Assembly: GCF_002835935.1 (NCBI RefSeq)
Contig: NZ_PJCF01000013.1
Location: 186,001 to 250,000 of the forward strand
Direction of reading: 5' to 3'
DNA: 64,000 nt
From: Paraglaciecola sp. MB-3u-78
GTDB taxonomy: Bacteria; Pseudomonadota; Gammaproteobacteria; Enterobacterales; Alteromonadaceae
The notes beneath the pieces are model-generated. The model saw nothing but the letters and a program-made list of their open reading frames with translations, searched no databases and was not told where the DNA came from. Of this stretch, positions 62,144 to 64,000 are shown in pieces. The position numbers were made by a program, and so were the translations under genes. Within the stretch, counting starts at the first letter, position 1; the number at the start of each line of letters is the position of its first letter.

Positions 62144-63122
62144 TTAAAATCGGATTTTAACGGTAATGCCATACGTAGCAGGTTCACTATAAAAGCTAAG
62201 CAATTTCGCTGATTGTAATGGGGCTGCATAAGATATTAGCCCCTGATTATCTTTGTCAGTGATATTACGTCCCCATAAGATGATATCAGTATCATATTCT
62301 TCAAAGCTGAAGTATATGCGAGCGTTTATTTTACCGTACCCGTCAGCCTTTGAGATAGGGTCGTTTGCAGCTTCAGTATACATTGAGCCCAAATAATTAT
62401 ATTCGATCATGGCATAAGAATAAACGTCATCACTTATCTTAAATGCTTGCTGAAGACCTAATATAACCATCTCGATCAGAAGAGAATGCGGTGACTCGAA
62501 ATGCTAACTCATCCTCAATTGCCGAAAACGACTTTGCAAAGGAAACGTTTTTTAAGCCATAATTACCTAAAGTAGCTTCAATAAAACCATCATTGCCATC
62601 ATGGCTAGGCGCAACATTACGGATGTGTATGGCACCTGACGGAGTGTTTTTTCCAAACAAAGTACCTTGAGGGCCACGCAATACTTCAACCACTTCAACA
62701 TCAACGAAATTGTTGATCATTGAGCTTTGGCGGGCTCGATAAACACCATCAACGTAGATACCAACTGATGATTCTAAACCAAAGTTTTGTGATGAGGTGC
62801 CAACACCACGAATAGAAAACTGAGGGGTGGTTGAGCTTTGTGATTGAGAAATTGTCAGAGAAGGCACCGAGGCTTGTAAATCAAACATATCTTTGATGGC
62901 TGCTTCTGCTAAAGCATTTCCCGATATGGCGGTTACGGCAATTGGAACATTCTGCAGGTTTTGGCTACGCTTTTGCGCGGTCACCATGATTATCTCTAAG
63001 CCAGTATCTTCTTTTTTTATTACACCGTCATTTTGTTCCTGAGCGACTATATGAGTACTGAGTATCAGGGACACTGACGCTGCTATATAGCCCTTTTTCA
63101 ATCCTCTGTTGGAATTATTCAT
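62144..63122 (-). pseudogene. TonB-dependent receptor with large out-of-frame deletion
   Basis: N-terminal part (63122-62439): signal peptide ending THIVAQ, TonB-box/plug region LEIIMVTAQKRSQNLQNVPIAVTAISG, SIRGVGTSS, VYRARQSSMINNFVDVEVVEVLRGPQGTLFGKNTPSGAIHI and the first barrel strands. C-terminal part (62470-62144): the last barrel strands NARIYFSFEEYDTDIILWGRNITDKD and ATYGITVKIRF with terminal Phe. Family members are about 700-800 residues; roughly 400 are missing at the junction near 62460, where the frame also shifts. Non-functional. A double operator sits just upstream. Confidence 0.85.
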
Positions 63123-63447
63123 CTACAGACCTCATTGCTATAATTATATTGGCATACACTATGTCAGATGACATGCACCATGCCAATATAATTAGTTGCA
63201 AAACTAACAAGTAATTAACATTCATTGAGAAAATGAGCTGTGAAAATTAATAATTTATATACCATTGAGGTAGAAGCTTTCCAGATAGCCCCGATAAGTT
63301 TATTTAGCTAAGAGATTTAGAGCTAGACAATAGAAGCTGATAGCTCGAGCAACAGTTCACAAGCGCTGAGTCCTCGTACAAAGGCCGAGACCTATGTATG
63401 TTAGAACCACTATTTATATTTAAACCTATGATTGAAGTTAAGAAGAT
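63123..63447. promoter_or_regulatory. Receptor promoter region
   Basis: 325 bp between the receptor start and the AraC gene end. It holds the double dyad at 63147-63188, at the position of a promoter/operator for the minus-strand receptor. Nothing else recognised. Confidence 0.45.
63147..63188. promoter_or_regulatory. Double TetR operator before the TonB receptor
   Basis: A 42-bp dyad: TATTGGCAT at 63147 and ATGCCAATA at 63180-63188 (perfect arms), with an inner palindrome ATGTCA-GA-TGACAT (63161-63174). It can be read as two overlapping 23-bp sites (63147-63169 and 63166-63188), each with one perfect outer arm. It starts 25 bp before the receptor ATG. Confidence 0.7.
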
Positions 63448-64000
63448 CTAAGATTGTCGATATAAAGCTTCATTACGCACTTCTGTTGGGATTTTCTTAG
63501 ACCAACGTTTAAAAGATCTCCGGAAGTTTGCTGCATCACTGAAGCCCAATAGTGCCGATATTTCATTAATGGTTAGTTGTGTACCCGTTAAATATTCGTG
63601 AGCAAGTTTATTCCTAACTTGATCGAGTAATTGTTGGAACTTATAACCTTCTTTAGCTAAGCGGCGCTGAAGAGTGCTTTCGCTCATGTGTAATTGATTT
63701 GCAACACGCATACTCGTTGGAAATTCTGTCCCTGACAATAAGAGCACTTCTTGAACTCGCTCACTTACCATGCCTCTGTGAGTATCTTTGGATAATAATC
63801 TATCGCACTGCCGTCGAAAAATGTCTCTCGCAACTGGGTTCGCGGTTGCAATACCCAAATCTAAACCTGCTTCATCAAAACTCAACACACTTCTATTGCT
63901 GCTAAATTTTACCTTTGAACCAAATAATTGTTGATAAGGAACTTTGTCGTATGGTGCATCATAATCAAATTCTACATGTATTGATGTTCTGCCTTTTGGG
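63448..64000 (-). CDS. AraC-family regulator (partial, N-terminus outside window)
   Basis: Reads from the window edge through VEFDYDAPYDKVPYQQLFGSKVKF, the end of an arabinose-binding-like (OruR/ArgR-type) sensor domain. The C-terminal double HTH runs from about 63780: PTSMRVANQLHMSESTLQRRLAKEGYKFQQLLDQVRNKLAHEYL and LTINEISALLGFSDAANFRRSFKRW. At least 184 residues are in view. Oriented like the TonB receptor. It may activate genes of this cluster or of the region beyond the window. Confidence 0.88.
   Translation of the reverse strand, partial: PKGRTSIHVEFDYDAPYDKVPYQQLFGSKVKFSSNRSVLSFDEAGLDLGIATANPVARDIFRRQCDRLLSKDTHRGMVSERVQEVLLLSGTEFPTSMRVANQLHMSESTLQRRLAKEGYKFQQLLDQVRNKLAHEYLTGTQLTINEISALLGFSDAANFRRSFKRWSKKIPTEVRNEALYRQS

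Noticed and set aside
1-64000. tRNA or rRNA genes
   Set aside because: No cloverleaf-like or rRNA-like sequence was recognised by eye; a tRNAscan/Infernal run would be decisive.

Overview
The window looks like chromosomal DNA of a marine gammaproteobacterium of the Alteromonadales (Alteromonas/Paraglaciecola-like). This is inferred from the moderately low GC, the lactate and sulfatase gene content, CcoG, paired DsbA proteins and Shewanella/Alteromonas-type insertion sequences. No rRNA or tRNA gene and no CRISPR array was recognised. All functions are judged from protein sequence alone; no database search was run.

Region by region. (1) 1-11.1 kb is metabolic. Two divergent amidohydrolases are followed by a lactate/pyruvate island: FMN L-lactate dehydrogenase, a DcaP-like porin, a LysR regulator, an L-lactate permease with an apparent frameshift near its N-terminus, quinone-linked D-lactate dehydrogenase and an LrgAB pair. 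A CstA-family transporter at 21-22.5 kb may belong to the same physiology. (2) 11.4-19.3 kb is an insertion-sequence zone. Two identical ISAs1-family elements in opposite orientation, each with its own 10-bp target duplication, and one intact IS4-family element with an 11-bp duplication surround a small DUF6090-like gene and a phosphate-binding-like protein/porin pair. (3) 22.5-34 kb is an accessory zone: a HigBA-like and a HicAB toxin-antitoxin pair, a 5'-nucleotidase, a truncated cytochrome c, two gene cassettes each ending in an attC-like site (integron cassettes with no integrase in view), an IS1595-type element split by an intact IS3-family element, and a further DDE element. (4) 34-39.9 kb holds ccoG, two DsbA-like proteins and a GGDEF-EAL protein. 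(5) 40.17-43.67 kb is a complete recombinase-in-trio (RIT) element: three overlapping tyrosine recombinases inside a perfect 35-bp inverted repeat. (6) 44-50 kb holds a PadR/permease-prefix pair, an RNase H, a decayed IS4 copy and a CsgG-DUF4810-GNA1162 lipoprotein operon.

(7) 50.4-64 kb is the most interesting part. It holds two formylglycine-type sulfatases, an eight-haem cytochrome c with TPRs, a tandem 2-hydroxychromene-carboxylate-isomerase-like protein, a DJ-1/PfpI protein, a metallo-beta-lactamase-fold lipoprotein (possibly AtsA-like), a TetR regulator, a broken TonB receptor and an AraC regulator. A dyad of consensus TATTGGCAT-N5-ATGCCAATA recurs with the same spacing in front of nearly every transcription unit here, including tetR itself. 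This suggests one TetR-controlled regulon, perhaps for uptake and breakdown of a sulfated or aromatic compound. Several members are decayed (receptor, DUF1330 gene, DUF2431 gene), so the pathway may be eroding in this strain.

Intergenic DNA throughout carries families of short dispersed repeats, described individually.
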